A stretch of 64,000 nt of DNA, from assembly GCF_029892685.1 (NCBI RefSeq), contig NZ_JARXVD010000006.1, forward strand, positions 167,244-231,243. Direction: 5' to 3'. Source of the DNA: Mycobacterium sp. OTB74 (lineage in GTDB: Bacteria; Actinomycetota; Actinomycetes; Mycobacteriales; Mycobacteriaceae). The position numbers and the translations under genes were made by a program. Below, piece after piece: positions 1-7,214 of this stretch. The notes beneath the pieces are model-generated. The model saw nothing but the letters and a program-made list of their open reading frames with translations, had not been told where the DNA came from and made no database searches. How positions within the stretch are numbered: the first letter of the stretch is position 1; every line of letters begins with the position of its first letter.

Positions 1-18
1 TTTTTCAGGAGGTTATTG

Positions 19-270
19 ATGGACCTGCAAGATGCAGTAGAGGCTCTGGAGAACCTGCAGGAAATTCTCGAAGAGGCACTGGAGCAGATCGAAGATGCGC
101 TCGAGGACCTCGAGGAGGGCGACGATGACGAGGGCTTCGACCGGGACAGGGCACGGCGGCTAGTCCGCGCTGCAGTGGTCGCGAAGGCAGTGCGTCGCCG
201 GCGGCGGCGCTCGGGCGTGCGGCGGGTTGCACGGGCACGCGCTGCACAGTCCATACGCGCCGTCCGCTGA
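19..270 (+). CDS. Hypothetical small acidic/arginine-rich protein
   Basis: An 83-residue protein of unknown function. The start is ATG 19, preceded by a strong AGGAGG at 8-13; a TTG three bases earlier is a worse choice. Residues 1-40 form a Glu/Leu-rich, probably coiled-coil helix, and residues 41-83 are extremely Arg-rich (a run of six arginines near residue 60). Such a charge-split protein could bind nucleic acid or a polyanion, but no family is recognised. The gene about 220 bp downstream encodes another protein with acidic helices and an Arg-rich tail, so the two may work together. Function left open. Confidence 0.6.
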   Translation: MDLQDAVEALENLQEILEEALEQIEDALEDLEEGDDDEGFDRDRARRLVRAAVVAKAVRRRRRRSGVRRVARARAAQSIRAVR

Positions 271-331
271 CCGTCGCCTCCGTTCAATAAAGGCACGGAT
301 AGCTCGATTCGGTCGAGCGATCGTCCCTGGT

Positions 332-368
332 GCCGCCCGGCGAGGTTTACCTTCGCTCGCCGGGCGGC
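332..368. terminator. Perfect 13-bp hairpin between the two small acidic-protein genes
   Basis: GCCGCCCGGCGAG (332-344) pairs exactly with CTCGCCGGGCGGC (356-368) across an 11-nt loop. It lies 60 bp after the first gene and about 125 bp before the second. There is no following T-run, so it is either a mycobacterial-type terminator without a U tract or an mRNA structure in the leader of the next gene. The rest of 271-494 shows no gene. Confidence 0.5.
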
Positions 369-494
369 GTCCCGGAGACGGTGAATGCACAGCATGCGCA
401 TTCACATATTTCACTACCGCTCCTCACTCATTTCGGGCGGAGCGTTTTTACATACACGAAAATGCAGGATTCCCACAGCAAGGAGATAGTGACG

Positions 495-911
495 GTGACT
501 GTGTCAGAGCAGCGCGGTTCGGAAGCAGCCAGCAAGAAATCCGAATCCCCTGAGAACAAAGCCGCAACCAGCACGAAATCGAGCACCCCAGAGGCGACCG
601 AGGCTCCGAATGAAGACATTTCGCGGCTGCTGCTCCAAGTTCAAGAACTACTCATGGAGCATCTACCCAAAGGCGACGATGTCGACGAAGAAGGTGAGGA
701 TCTGACTGCCGAAGATGTCGCGACGTATGCGAAGGTCCGGACTTTCCTGTTGGGCCGACGGCGCGGCGGCCTCGGGTCTTTGATCGAGCGCCTCGAAGAA
801 GCCGTCGAGGTAATAGCCGATGCCCGCGACGACATTGATGACTACCTGGAAGCGATTGAGCTCGAACAAGATCGAGGACGGTCCTCGCGGCGACGCTTCG
901 CACGCAGGTAG
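495..911 (+). CDS. Hypothetical protein with acidic coiled coil and Arg-rich C-terminus
   Basis: A 138-residue protein if GTG 495 is used, which sits 8 nt after AGGAGA (481-486); ATG 462 and GTG 489 are in frame but have worse ribosome-site spacing. Residues 1-35 are low-complexity Ser/Thr/Lys/Glu. Residues 40-130 are helical and acidic, with a GRRRGG patch near the middle and a coiled-coil-like stretch rich in Glu/Asp. The C-terminus ends in clustered arginines. The overall design resembles the upstream protein at 19-270. No known domain is recognised and no function is assigned. Confidence 0.55.
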   Translation: MTVSEQRGSEAASKKSESPENKAATSTKSSTPEATEAPNEDISRLLLQVQELLMEHLPKGDDVDEEGEDLTAEDVATYAKVRTFLLGRRRGGLGSLIERLEEAVEVIADARDDIDDYLEAIELEQDRGRSSRRRFARR

Positions 912-1218
912 CCGAACAAAACGACCTACCCAAAGGTCTCGCCCACTCCTGCCCCCTGGAGCAATGATCGATACCTGTTGATGAGCCTCGGCGGGGCGGC
1001 GTGAAAGCGGGCGCACCTTCCCGCGGATGATCATCACGGAATCAGGTATTCGATCAAGACCGGCGTTGGCGCGCTGGTTGGGAAGGACCGGATGCGCGGG
1101 CGGTACTGGATAACTGGATAAGTGGGCTGGTCAGGCGGGGTAGGCGGTCAATGTACGGGAAAATACGGGATTGACCCGCTTTAGCCGCCTGATCAGCTGT
1201 GTTTATGCAGGTCAGTGG
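912..1218. other. Intergenic stretch without recognisable gene
   Basis: About 300 bp with no ORF of coding character on either strand. It contains a short direct repeat around 1107-1121 (ACTGGATA occurring twice in 16 bp). It ends at the stop codon of the leftward DUF1059 gene. Confidence 0.5.
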
Positions 1219-1368
1219 TTAGTACGCCATGAACAGGATCATTTCCCGGTCGTATTCGCGACCAGGATGGGACTCCGCCAGGTGGGCCTGAGCCTTCTCG
1301 ACCAGATCGTCTTCGTCAGTGCCGGTGATCGCTTCGCCGCACGGACAATTCAAGTGTGTTTTAGCCAT
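1219..1368 (-). CDS. DUF1059 family small protein
   Basis: A 49-residue protein starting at ATG 1368 and ending at TAA 1219. It begins MAKTHLNCPCGE and continues through a DEDDLVEKAQAHL helix to an ILFMAY terminus, which is the characteristic look of the short DUF1059 proteins. These small cytosolic proteins carry a Cys-x-Cys motif that may bind a metal; their role is not established. It is divergent from the nitroreductase gene, with only 33 bp between the start codons and an inverted repeat in between, so the two are probably co-regulated. Confidence 0.8.
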   Translation of the reverse strand: MAKTHLNCPCGEAITGTDEDDLVEKAQAHLAESHPGREYDREMILFMAY

Positions 1369-1381
1369 ACTGAATACCTTC

Positions 1382-1405
1382 CCATACGCATGATGGTCCG
1401 TATGG
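1382..1405. promoter_or_regulatory. Inverted repeat in DUF1059/nitroreductase divergent promoter
   Basis: CCATACG (1382-1388) and CGTATGG (1399-1405) form a 7-bp inverted repeat with a 10-bp spacer. It lies between two divergent genes and overlaps the likely nitroreductase start (1402). This is operator-like; the binding protein is unknown and no regulator gene lies alongside. Confidence 0.4.
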
Positions 1406-2064
1406 AGATCTATGACGTCATGCGCACAACCGGGGCAGTCCGGAAGTTCACCGACGACCCACTGCCCGACTCGGTGCTCGAACGCATCCTGGACAACGCC
1501 CGCTTCGCCCCCAGCGGCGGTAACCGGCAAGGTGCGCGCGTCATAACGATCCGTGACGTCGAGACCCGGAAGAAGCTGGGCGAGCTCTCCGCACCCGGCG
1601 CCAAGCAGTACATCGCCCAAATCGCCGCCGGCGAGGGGCCGTGGAACCCGTTGCGACCCTGCGGAGTTGACCCCGCGGTTGTCGAGGCAACCCCGGTACC
1701 CGACGGCATGGTCACCGGGACCCTGCTGGGCGCCCAGGTAGTGCTGGTGGTGTGTCTGGATCTCGGAGTGGCGGCGGCGTTCGACCAGCACCTGGACCGC
1801 ATCGGCGTGATCAGCGGCGCGTCGATCTACCCATTCGCCTGGGGCATCCTGCTGGCCGCTCGCAACGAGGGCTTCGGCGGAGTGATGACCACCATGGTCG
1901 TGGCGCAGGAACCCGCGGTGCGCGAGTTGCTCGGCATACCGGAAAACTACGCGGTGGCATGCATGCTGCCGCTGGGTAAGCCTGTCAAGCAGGTGACCAA
2001 GCTGACCCGCAGGCCGGTGTCGGAATTTGTGACACGCGAGCGGTTTGACGGCCCAGCGCTCTGA
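1402..2064 (+). CDS. Nitroreductase family protein
   Basis: A 220-residue FMN-dependent NAD(P)H oxidoreductase of the nitroreductase fold. The N-terminus shows the typical D-x-M-R-T-T-G-A-V-R-K-F opening and the ARFAPSGGNRQ motif that contacts FMN. The C-terminal half has the GGVMTT region and the GIPENYAV...LPLGKP motif. ATG 1402 gives the usual family N-terminus; ATG 1390 and 1393 are in-frame alternatives. Substrate unknown (nitro compounds, quinones or enoates are typical). Its start overlaps an inverted repeat shared with the divergent DUF1059 gene. Confidence 0.85.
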   Translation: MEIYDVMRTTGAVRKFTDDPLPDSVLERILDNARFAPSGGNRQGARVITIRDVETRKKLGELSAPGAKQYIAQIAAGEGPWNPLRPCGVDPAVVEATPVPDGMVTGTLLGAQVVLVVCLDLGVAAAFDQHLDRIGVISGASIYPFAWGILLAARNEGFGGVMTTMVVAQEPAVRELLGIPENYAVACMLPLGKPVKQVTKLTRRPVSEFVTRERFDGPAL

Positions 2065-2073
2065 GCCCCCGTG

Positions 2074-2132
2074 TTGATCCTGCGCTGTCGGCGCGGGCCA
2101 CTCGCAGAAATGCGCCGTGGGCGCAGGGTCAA
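2074..2132. terminator. Possible bidirectional terminator between convergent genes
   Basis: TTGATCCTGCGC (2074-2085) and GCGCAGGGTCAA (2121-2132) can pair over 12 bp with one G-U pair and a 35-nt loop. The site sits just after the nitroreductase stop and before the stop of the leftward HhH-GPD gene. The long loop makes the call tentative. Confidence 0.35.
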
Positions 2133-2148
2133 TACCTTCGAAAGTGGC

Positions 2149-2736
2149 TCAGCCCTTGGCCTTTGCCTCTTTGGCCGCCGCTTTCATCTGCTTCTTGTAG
2201 GCACGCACCTGGTCGAGCGAGCCCTTGTCGACGACGTCGGCCACCGACATGTGCGTGCCCTGCTTGCCGTAATCGCCGGCGGCTTGGCGCCAACCCGTGG
2301 GTGTGACGCCGTACTGCTTGCCCAGCAGTGCCAGGAAGATTTTGGCCTTCTGCTCACCGAAGCCCGGCAGCGCCTTGAGCCGGCGCAGCACCTCTTTGCC
2401 GTCTGGGTCGCCGGCGGTCCACAACGCCGCGGCGTCGCCGCCGTATTGGTCGACAATCGCCTGCGACAGCGCCTGCACGCGCATAGCCATCGAGCCCGGA
2501 AACCGGTGCACCGCAGGGGTTTGCGCGAACAGCTCGGCGAATTTGTCGGGGTTGTAGTCAGCGATCTCGCCAGCGTCCAACGACCCGAGGCGGTCCTCGA
2601 GCTTCTTCGGCCCGGCGAACGCCACCTCCATCGGGATCTGCTGATCAAGCAACATCCCCGTGACCAGGGCAAACGGGCTGGCCTCCAACAACGCGTCAGC
2701 TTCGGGATCCTGCGCCAGGCACAACTTCACAGTCAT
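2149..2736 (-). CDS. HhH-GPD-type base excision DNA repair family protein
   Basis: A 195-residue protein of the type annotated as HhH-GPD base excision repair protein. It has an all-helical fold, with the MLLDQQIPMEVAF motif near residue 30 and a helix-hairpin-helix-like LKALPGFGEQKAKIF segment at about 120-135. The catalytic Lys/Asp pair of endonuclease III enzymes is not obvious, so glycosylase activity is unproven. It resembles H37Rv Rv1156, which in M. tuberculosis lies next to the PPOX gene Rv1155; here that partner is at 14185-14625, separated by an 11.4-kb accessory block. Confidence 0.75.
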   Translation of the reverse strand: MTVKLCLAQDPEADALLEASPFALVTGMLLDQQIPMEVAFAGPKKLEDRLGSLDAGEIADYNPDKFAELFAQTPAVHRFPGSMAMRVQALSQAIVDQYGGDAAALWTAGDPDGKEVLRRLKALPGFGEQKAKIFLALLGKQYGVTPTGWRQAAGDYGKQGTHMSVADVVDKGSLDQVRAYKKQMKAAAKEAKAKG

Positions 2737-3172
2737 GCCAGCAGCTTACGGCGGCCAACTAGCGGCGCTTAGGACCGCAGATTCAGGATCAGCACGACCC
2801 GGTCGGGCGCCCATGCGCCCTGCCTACCTAAACGCCGGCACCTTGCCATGTCCTGTAGGGAGGGCGCCTGCAGCACGGCGTCCCCCCTCGGCGGCTCGTA
2901 ACCCGGCGCTTCTGGCCCTACGTCGGGCACACCCGGTGCCGTTGCCACCGCTTGCCCGACGGTCAGCCTGCCGTGGAGGCCCGGGCGGTTGCAGTATCTC
3001 GGTCCGCTCAGCGGACCGCACTCTTGCTCACATCCGACCGGTGGGCACTCAATAGCAGATGTCGCGAACGGTCGCACCGACTCGGCGGCCGCACGCTCAT
3101 CGAGTCCGTGAGCGTGCTGGTGGACAAGGCCATCGCCGAGGCACTCGGCGACATTCACCGCAAGGAGGCATG
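2737..3172. other. Intergenic region with possible tail of a lost phage gene
   Basis: No intact gene. A rightward reading frame ending at TGA 3171-3173 encodes a plausible helical tail (about 3096-3173, residues LIESVSVLVDKAIAEAL) and overlaps the lysin B start as ATGATG. It may be the C-terminal remnant of the phage gene that once preceded the lysis genes. A perfect palindrome with a one-base centre, CGGTCCGCTCAGCGGACCG, lies at 3000-3018. Confidence 0.35.
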
Positions 3173-4507
3173 ATGGCAGTTGACGCGAATGGCAAATGGA
3201 TTGGCCTGGGTGTCGGCGACAGCGACGACCCCAATATGCCACGCAGCGCGCCGAATTGGGACGCAATCACGCTGCTGACTGGCAAGCTCAACGCCAAGTT
3301 CCAGTGGGCGCGCGACTTGGGCGTGGTGCAGCAGCCCAACTACGACACCACTGTCGCCGCAGCGGTAGCCGAGTTCTGCCAGCACAGTGGCCTGCCGACG
3401 GTCAAAGACAGCACCGGCAACGCCGTGGCGACCCTGGTTATGCGAACCCGGTTGGGCAGCTACCCGCCGCCGGCACCGCCGACGCACGCGCTGTTCACCG
3501 TGCGCGGCACCGGCGGCGTCATCGGGCAGGACTACACCAGCCGAATCGCCCAAGCACTGCCAGGCGTCTACCACGAGCACCCCATCCCCTACGCCGCAAC
3601 CATGGGCAAGATTCCGGTTGGCGTGGCCGGCGCCGGCCCATCTGGCGACGAGGCCGCCGACCAGGCCGAACAGATGCTCCACGACGCTGTGGTAGGCAGC
3701 ACCGTGTCGTTCGCTATCGCTAGCTATTCGCTGGGCACCAAGGGCGTCGTGCAGTTCCTCAACCGGCTGTTCGACACAAAGGACCCGCTGAACGCGCACG
3801 CGCACCGCCTGGTGTGCGTCGTGCTGATCGCTGACCCCTGGCGCCCGTTCGGGCACTCGTTTTTCCTCGGCCCGATTCCTTCTGGCCAAGGCATCGGTGC
3901 GCCGTTTTTCACGATGTCTGACGCGGCGATTGCCGCGCTGGGATGGCGCTGCTGCTGGCTGGCCGCCCCCGGCGACATGTACACCAACGCACCGCTGGGC
4001 GCCACCGGTCAGGTGCTCGCCGATGTGGAGCAGATCGTCCTTGAGACGCAGCTGGACGACCCGCTGGGCACCATTCAAGGCGCAATCCCATACCTGCTGC
4101 GGATAGTGGAAAAGGACGGCGGCTTGCCCGTCCTCGGCGGCACCGCAACCGGCAGCACCGGCCCACTGGGCGGCCTGCTCGGCAGCACCGGAGTATCGCT
4201 GCTGCAAGGCGTCGCCAGCAACCCGACAACATTGACCCTCGGCCTGGCGACCTTGCTGCTGCCGCTGCTCGAGGGCGGCTTTACCGGCCTTATCGACGGC
4301 ATCAGTGGCGACGGCGTCAATCTGCCGGCCGGCGTGGCCGCCGATGTGCAGGCGGCCATCCTGGCGCTGAAGTTCTACGGCAGCGGCATCTGGCCACACG
4401 TCCACTACGAGGACGAGACCTGGTCGGCTAACGGCCCGCAGACCTACCTGCAACTCGGCATCCAGCACGCAAACGACTGGGGCACGCGAACCGCGGTCCT
4501 GACCTAA
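3173..4507 (+). CDS. lysB: Mycobacteriophage-type lysin B (mycolylarabinogalactan esterase)
   Basis: A 444-residue alpha/beta-hydrolase of the phage lysin B class, which cleaves the ester linking mycolic acids to arabinogalactan so that the outer envelope releases at lysis. Residues about 28-95 look like a peptidoglycan-binding domain. The esterase core shows FTVRGTGG near 108, a nucleophile elbow SYSLG with Ser186, the family's APGDMYTN segment carrying the likely catalytic Asp, and PHVHYED near the C-terminus carrying the likely His. AAGGAGG at 3162-3168 favours ATG 3173 over ATG 3170. It precedes lysin A. The elbow has Ser where most family members have Gly. Confidence 0.85.
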   Translation: MAVDANGKWIGLGVGDSDDPNMPRSAPNWDAITLLTGKLNAKFQWARDLGVVQQPNYDTTVAAAVAEFCQHSGLPTVKDSTGNAVATLVMRTRLGSYPPPAPPTHALFTVRGTGGVIGQDYTSRIAQALPGVYHEHPIPYAATMGKIPVGVAGAGPSGDEAADQAEQMLHDAVVGSTVSFAIASYSLGTKGVVQFLNRLFDTKDPLNAHAHRLVCVVLIADPWRPFGHSFFLGPIPSGQGIGAPFFTMSDAAIAALGWRCCWLAAPGDMYTNAPLGATGQVLADVEQIVLETQLDDPLGTIQGAIPYLLRIVEKDGGLPVLGGTATGSTGPLGGLLGSTGVSLLQGVASNPTTLTLGLATLLLPLLEGGFTGLIDGISGDGVNLPAGVAADVQAAILALKFYGSGIWPHVHYEDETWSANGPQTYLQLGIQHANDWGTRTAVLT

Positions 4508-4644
4508 CCCACTCGACAGGAAACACCCGGCGCCAGAACTTGCGGCACCCGTTTCCCACCATTAGGTGCGGGTGCCGAACCCAAACAGCGACGCCGACAA
4601 CGACATTGACCCGACTCAGACGGTTCCAGAAGGAGATGGTAGGC

Positions 4645-6108
4645 ATGCCGAACCTGGCTTATGTACACGCAGTCAATCAGGCCGGGGCTGATTTAGGGAT
4701 CACACCCCGCGGCATAGTCATCGGGTTCGCCACGGTGTTCGTTGAATCGAACTGGCTGAACTACGCCAACAGCAAGGTCGCCACGTCGATGGACATCCCG
4801 CACGACGCTGTGGGCTCCGACGGCAACAGCGTGGGCTTGTTCCAGCAGCAGGTCGTCGGACCGCCGTGGTGGTGGGGCGACGCCGCGACGTGTATGGACC
4901 CGTGCAAGTCGGCGACGCTGTTCTTCCAGCGGCTCAAGGCGCACAACTACAACGACACCAGTCAGTCGCCGGGATCGTTCGCTCAGGCGGTCCAAGGGAG
5001 CGCATTTCCTGATAGATACGACCAGCACATGGATGACGCCCAGGCGCTCTACGACCAGACCATTGGGAAAGTTGCTGCGGCACCAACACCACCGGCCGAC
5101 CCGCGCGTTGCTGCGCTCGAAGCGGCCAGGCCCGACTTCAACGAGTATCCGTTGTGGTCGGACAACAACGAGGATCGCGGCGGTACGAAGATCGATCTGT
5201 GGCTGCTACACACCGAGGACGGGTCAGACACCGACAACGCCGACGGTTTGGCGCACTTCCTGATCGGAACGCAGGGCACCAAGAACCCGCGGTCGTACCA
5301 CTACACGATCTCCACCGGTTACCCGAACGACAACGGTGTGACCGTTGTTGATGTGGTGGACACCGACCAGGCGGCCTGGGCGGTCGCCTCGAGTAACCGC
5401 AGGTCAATCAATCTTTGCTATGCGGGGTCGGAGTCGAACTGGGACCGGCAGGACTGGTTGACGCACATGGGACGCGCGATCGACGTGAGTGCGTACCTGG
5501 CCGTGGCCGACTGCCTGAAGTACAACATCGACCCAAAGGTCATCGTCCCGCCGTACAACTCTGACCCGCCCGGTATCGCCGATCACCGCTACTGCACCGC
5601 GCATCTGCGTGACGGCAACGACCACACCGACGTCGACGGGCCTAACGGTCCTTACGGGCCGCCATTCCAGCATTTCCCGTGGGATGTGTTCAAGGCCGCC
5701 GTCGACCGCTACTGGGGCATCGCCAACGCGCAGCAGGCGCCTACTCCCCCGTCGCCCGCAGCGGCTCCTCCCGCGTCGCCTGCAGCGGCTCCCGCTCCGC
5801 AGACGTTCGAGCAGTGGCTGAAGGCCGCCAGCGACCGCGGGCTCCTCGAGTACGTCACCGCCCAGCTCGGGCCTGGTGACCCGGCCTGGTCGTCGAACGG
5901 CTCGACGCTGCGTGACGAGTTGTGGAAGTTGTCCACTTCCGGGGTCCAGAAGGCCGCCAAAGCAGCAACCGCCCAGGGTAACGGAGCAGCAACCGCCCAG
6001 GGTAACGGAGCAGCAACCGCCCAGGGTAACGGGGCAGCAACCGCCCAGAAGAAGACTTCCACGGTCCAGAAGGCCGCCAAAGCAGCAACCGCCCAGGAGA
6101 AGAAATGA
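4645..6108 (+). CDS. lysA: Mycobacteriophage-type lysin A (endolysin) with repeat tail
   Basis: A 487-residue peptidoglycan hydrolase. Residues 1-135 resemble a lytic-transglycosylase/lysozyme-like domain (Glu34 in VFVESNW, then SVGLFQQQ at 62-69). Residues about 165-345 form an amidase_2-like domain with LLHTEDG (His189), SYHYTIS and HRYC motifs. A Pro/Ala linker follows, then a putative wall-binding segment (about 380-435), and the C-terminus is a degenerate ATAQGNGA repeat ending in lysines. ATG 4645 is chosen because AGAAGGAGA lies at good spacing; ATG 4636 is too close. The stop overlaps the ATG of a broken holin-like gene (ATGA). The repeat tail is unusual for this family. Confidence 0.85.
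   Translation: MPNLAYVHAVNQAGADLGITPRGIVIGFATVFVESNWLNYANSKVATSMDIPHDAVGSDGNSVGLFQQQVVGPPWWWGDAATCMDPCKSATLFFQRLKAHNYNDTSQSPGSFAQAVQGSAFPDRYDQHMDDAQALYDQTIGKVAAAPTPPADPRVAALEAARPDFNEYPLWSDNNEDRGGTKIDLWLLHTEDGSDTDNADGLAHFLIGTQGTKNPRSYHYTISTGYPNDNGVTVVDVVDTDQAAWAVASSNRRSINLCYAGSESNWDRQDWLTHMGRAIDVSAYLAVADCLKYNIDPKVIVPPYNSDPPGIADHRYCTAHLRDGNDHTDVDGPNGPYGPPFQHFPWDVFKAAVDRYWGIANAQQAPTPPSPAAAPPASPAAAPAPQTFEQWLKAASDRGLLEYVTAQLGPGDPAWSSNGSTLRDELWKLSTSGVQKAAKAATAQGNGAATAQGNGAATAQGNGAATAQKKTSTVQKAAKAATAQEKK
5962..6048 (+). repeat. Tandem 24-bp repeat inside lysin A 3' end
   Basis: Three copies (5962-5985, 5986-6009, 6010-6033) plus a 15-bp partial copy (6034-6048) of a unit beginning GCAGCAACCGCCCAGGGTAA, identical except for one base in the third. 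The array is flanked by two longer near-identical segments (about 5938-5976 and 6058-6096), each encoding STxVQKAAKAATAQ (GVQ or TVQ). The frame is kept, so the copy number only changes tail length. Confidence 0.9.
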
Positions 6109-6220
6109 CCGCTCCCCACTACGGTCCCAAGAACATCATGGACAGCCTGTGGGGTGTCGGCGGTCATCGTTGCTGTCATCGGTGACGATCGTCATCCTGG
6201 CGCGCCTCCTAACGGAGTAG
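6105..6220 (+). pseudogene. Frameshifted holin-like gene
   Basis: ATG 6105 overlaps the lysin A stop. The first frame reads MTAPHYGPKNIMDSLWGV and then runs into a stop. Shifting frame near 6157 gives AVIVAVI, and shifting again near 6183 gives VTIVILARLLTE, ending at TAG 6218-6220. Joined, these segments make a roughly 38-residue protein with one hydrophobic helix, as expected for a small phage holin or lysis accessory protein at this position. Two frame changes make it non-functional as it stands. The reconstruction is inferred from position and hydrophobicity. Confidence 0.5.
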
Positions 6221-6307
6221 GTCGCTAACGGCTTATAGGTGTGCAGATGAAGCGCATCCCGCAGATCGCGGCTGTGATCTGCGTCATGCTTTAACTGGTG
6301 TTACGGG

Positions 6308-6412
6308 CTAGGGCGTGTCGCATAACCGATTCAGCCAGGGGATTATGGCGTTGAGGACGACCCCGCCGCGGTAGTTGAGGTCTGTAGCGATCTGGATGTC
6401 CAACGGCCTGGG
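6308..6412 (-). pseudogene. C-terminal remnant of an IS5-like transposase
   Basis: A leftward open stretch of about 33 codons ends at TAG (6308-6310) and encodes IATDLNYRGGVVLNAIIPWL followed by NRLCDTP. This resembles the extreme C-terminus of IS5-family transposases of actinobacteria. The sequence GGGCGTGTC just beside its stop is similar to the terminal repeat start of such elements. The rest of the element is missing. Family assignment is tentative. Confidence 0.4.
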
Positions 6413-6433
6413 TTAGCGGCACAATGTTGGATT

Positions 6434-6955
6434 GTGACGAAGCGTATGGGCGAAGCGATAATTCGTGCGTTCGTATGTCTGGCCGCGCTCGCCGTAGCCA
6501 CGAGTGTTTGGTCACCGGCACCGGCCTCCGGCGAACCGCCGCCGGGGACGAGATGCGGGGTGGACTTGAGTGCACCGATGATCACCGAGGCTATTCACCG
6601 GCTACGACCTGCATTTCCCGACACGGACGTGGCCTGGAGTCCCGTGCCTTACGGGGGGAACTTCGATCCGTGTGCGACGTTATCGACCGCACTGGTCACT
6701 GTCGAGCGCGCGACGGGCAGCTCACCGGATCATGCCTTGTTCTTCCATCACGGCGAGTACCTCGGCACCGCCACGTGGGTGCCGTATCCGTTCACATCGC
6801 TGAACGTTCCGTTGACGACTGACGACACCGTCGTCCTGGAATACAAGGACGGCCGATACGGCTGCACCGCCTGTCCGGGCCCCGTGACGATTGTGCGCTA
6901 CCAATGGCAGCGCGATCGCGTCCAGATGCTCGATCCACCGCCGCCGGGTCCGTAG
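6434..6955 (+). CDS. Secreted LppP/LprE-family protein
   Basis: A 173-residue exported protein starting at GTG 6434. Residues 1-32 form a signal peptide (Arg/Lys start, hydrophobic AFVCLAALAVATSVW, then APASGEPP). No lipobox cysteine is visible, so it is probably released rather than lipidated, unlike some relatives. The mature part carries the family hallmarks: CGVDLSAP, GGNFDPCA, a VTVERATGSSP stretch, a FFHHGEYLG segment, and YGCTACPGP with paired cysteines, ending MLDPPPPGP. Function of the family is unknown. It sits between phage and insertion-element debris but is itself a typical mycobacterial gene. Confidence 0.75.
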   Translation: MTKRMGEAIIRAFVCLAALAVATSVWSPAPASGEPPPGTRCGVDLSAPMITEAIHRLRPAFPDTDVAWSPVPYGGNFDPCATLSTALVTVERATGSSPDHALFFHHGEYLGTATWVPYPFTSLNVPLTTDDTVVLEYKDGRYGCTACPGPVTIVRYQWQRDRVQMLDPPPPGP

Positions 6956-7009
6956 GAGGCGTGGTACCGCGGGAACTTCTACGCCTTCGGAAAAGCCGCG
7001 CGCGTTCCC

Positions 7010-7213
7010 CCAACTGGCCGCGCCCTCCTCGGTCAGCCAGGATCCGAGGTCTGGCCGGTCCTCCGGTCGCTTCTCAGCGGACACCCCGAGATCCTCGAAC
7101 TGCCCCACGATCTGGTAGCCCTTCGCCTCGGCCCACTTCGTGGCCGTCTCTATTTGCGCCAGGTGCGAAACCTTCTGCGGCCCTTGGACATTCGCCCAGC
7201 TTAACGCCCGAAT
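7010..7213 (-). pseudogene. Serine-recombinase (phage integrase) N-terminal fragment
   Basis: Leftward codons encode LSWANVQGPQKVSHLAQIE, then WAEAKGYQIVGQFEDLGVSA, then RPDLGSWLTEEGAASW. This matches the N-terminal resolvase domain layout of large serine integrases (strand, 'ATKWAEAKGYQIVG', acidic 'EDLGVSA', 'LGSWLTEEG'). The usual LSR nucleotide-proximal motif is degraded to LSW. The catalytic serine segment and all downstream DNA-binding domains are absent, so it is a remnant. It marks the distal edge of the phage-derived region with the lysins. Confidence 0.55.
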
Positions 7214-7214
7214 T

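Noticed and set aside
2769..3266. Leftward ORF of 165 residues over the lysin B start
   Set aside because: It overlaps a well-supported gene and shows no recognisable protein features.
3155..4468. Long leftward ORF opposite lysin B
   Set aside because: Antisense shadow with no domain signals; lysin B has catalytic motifs in the other strand.
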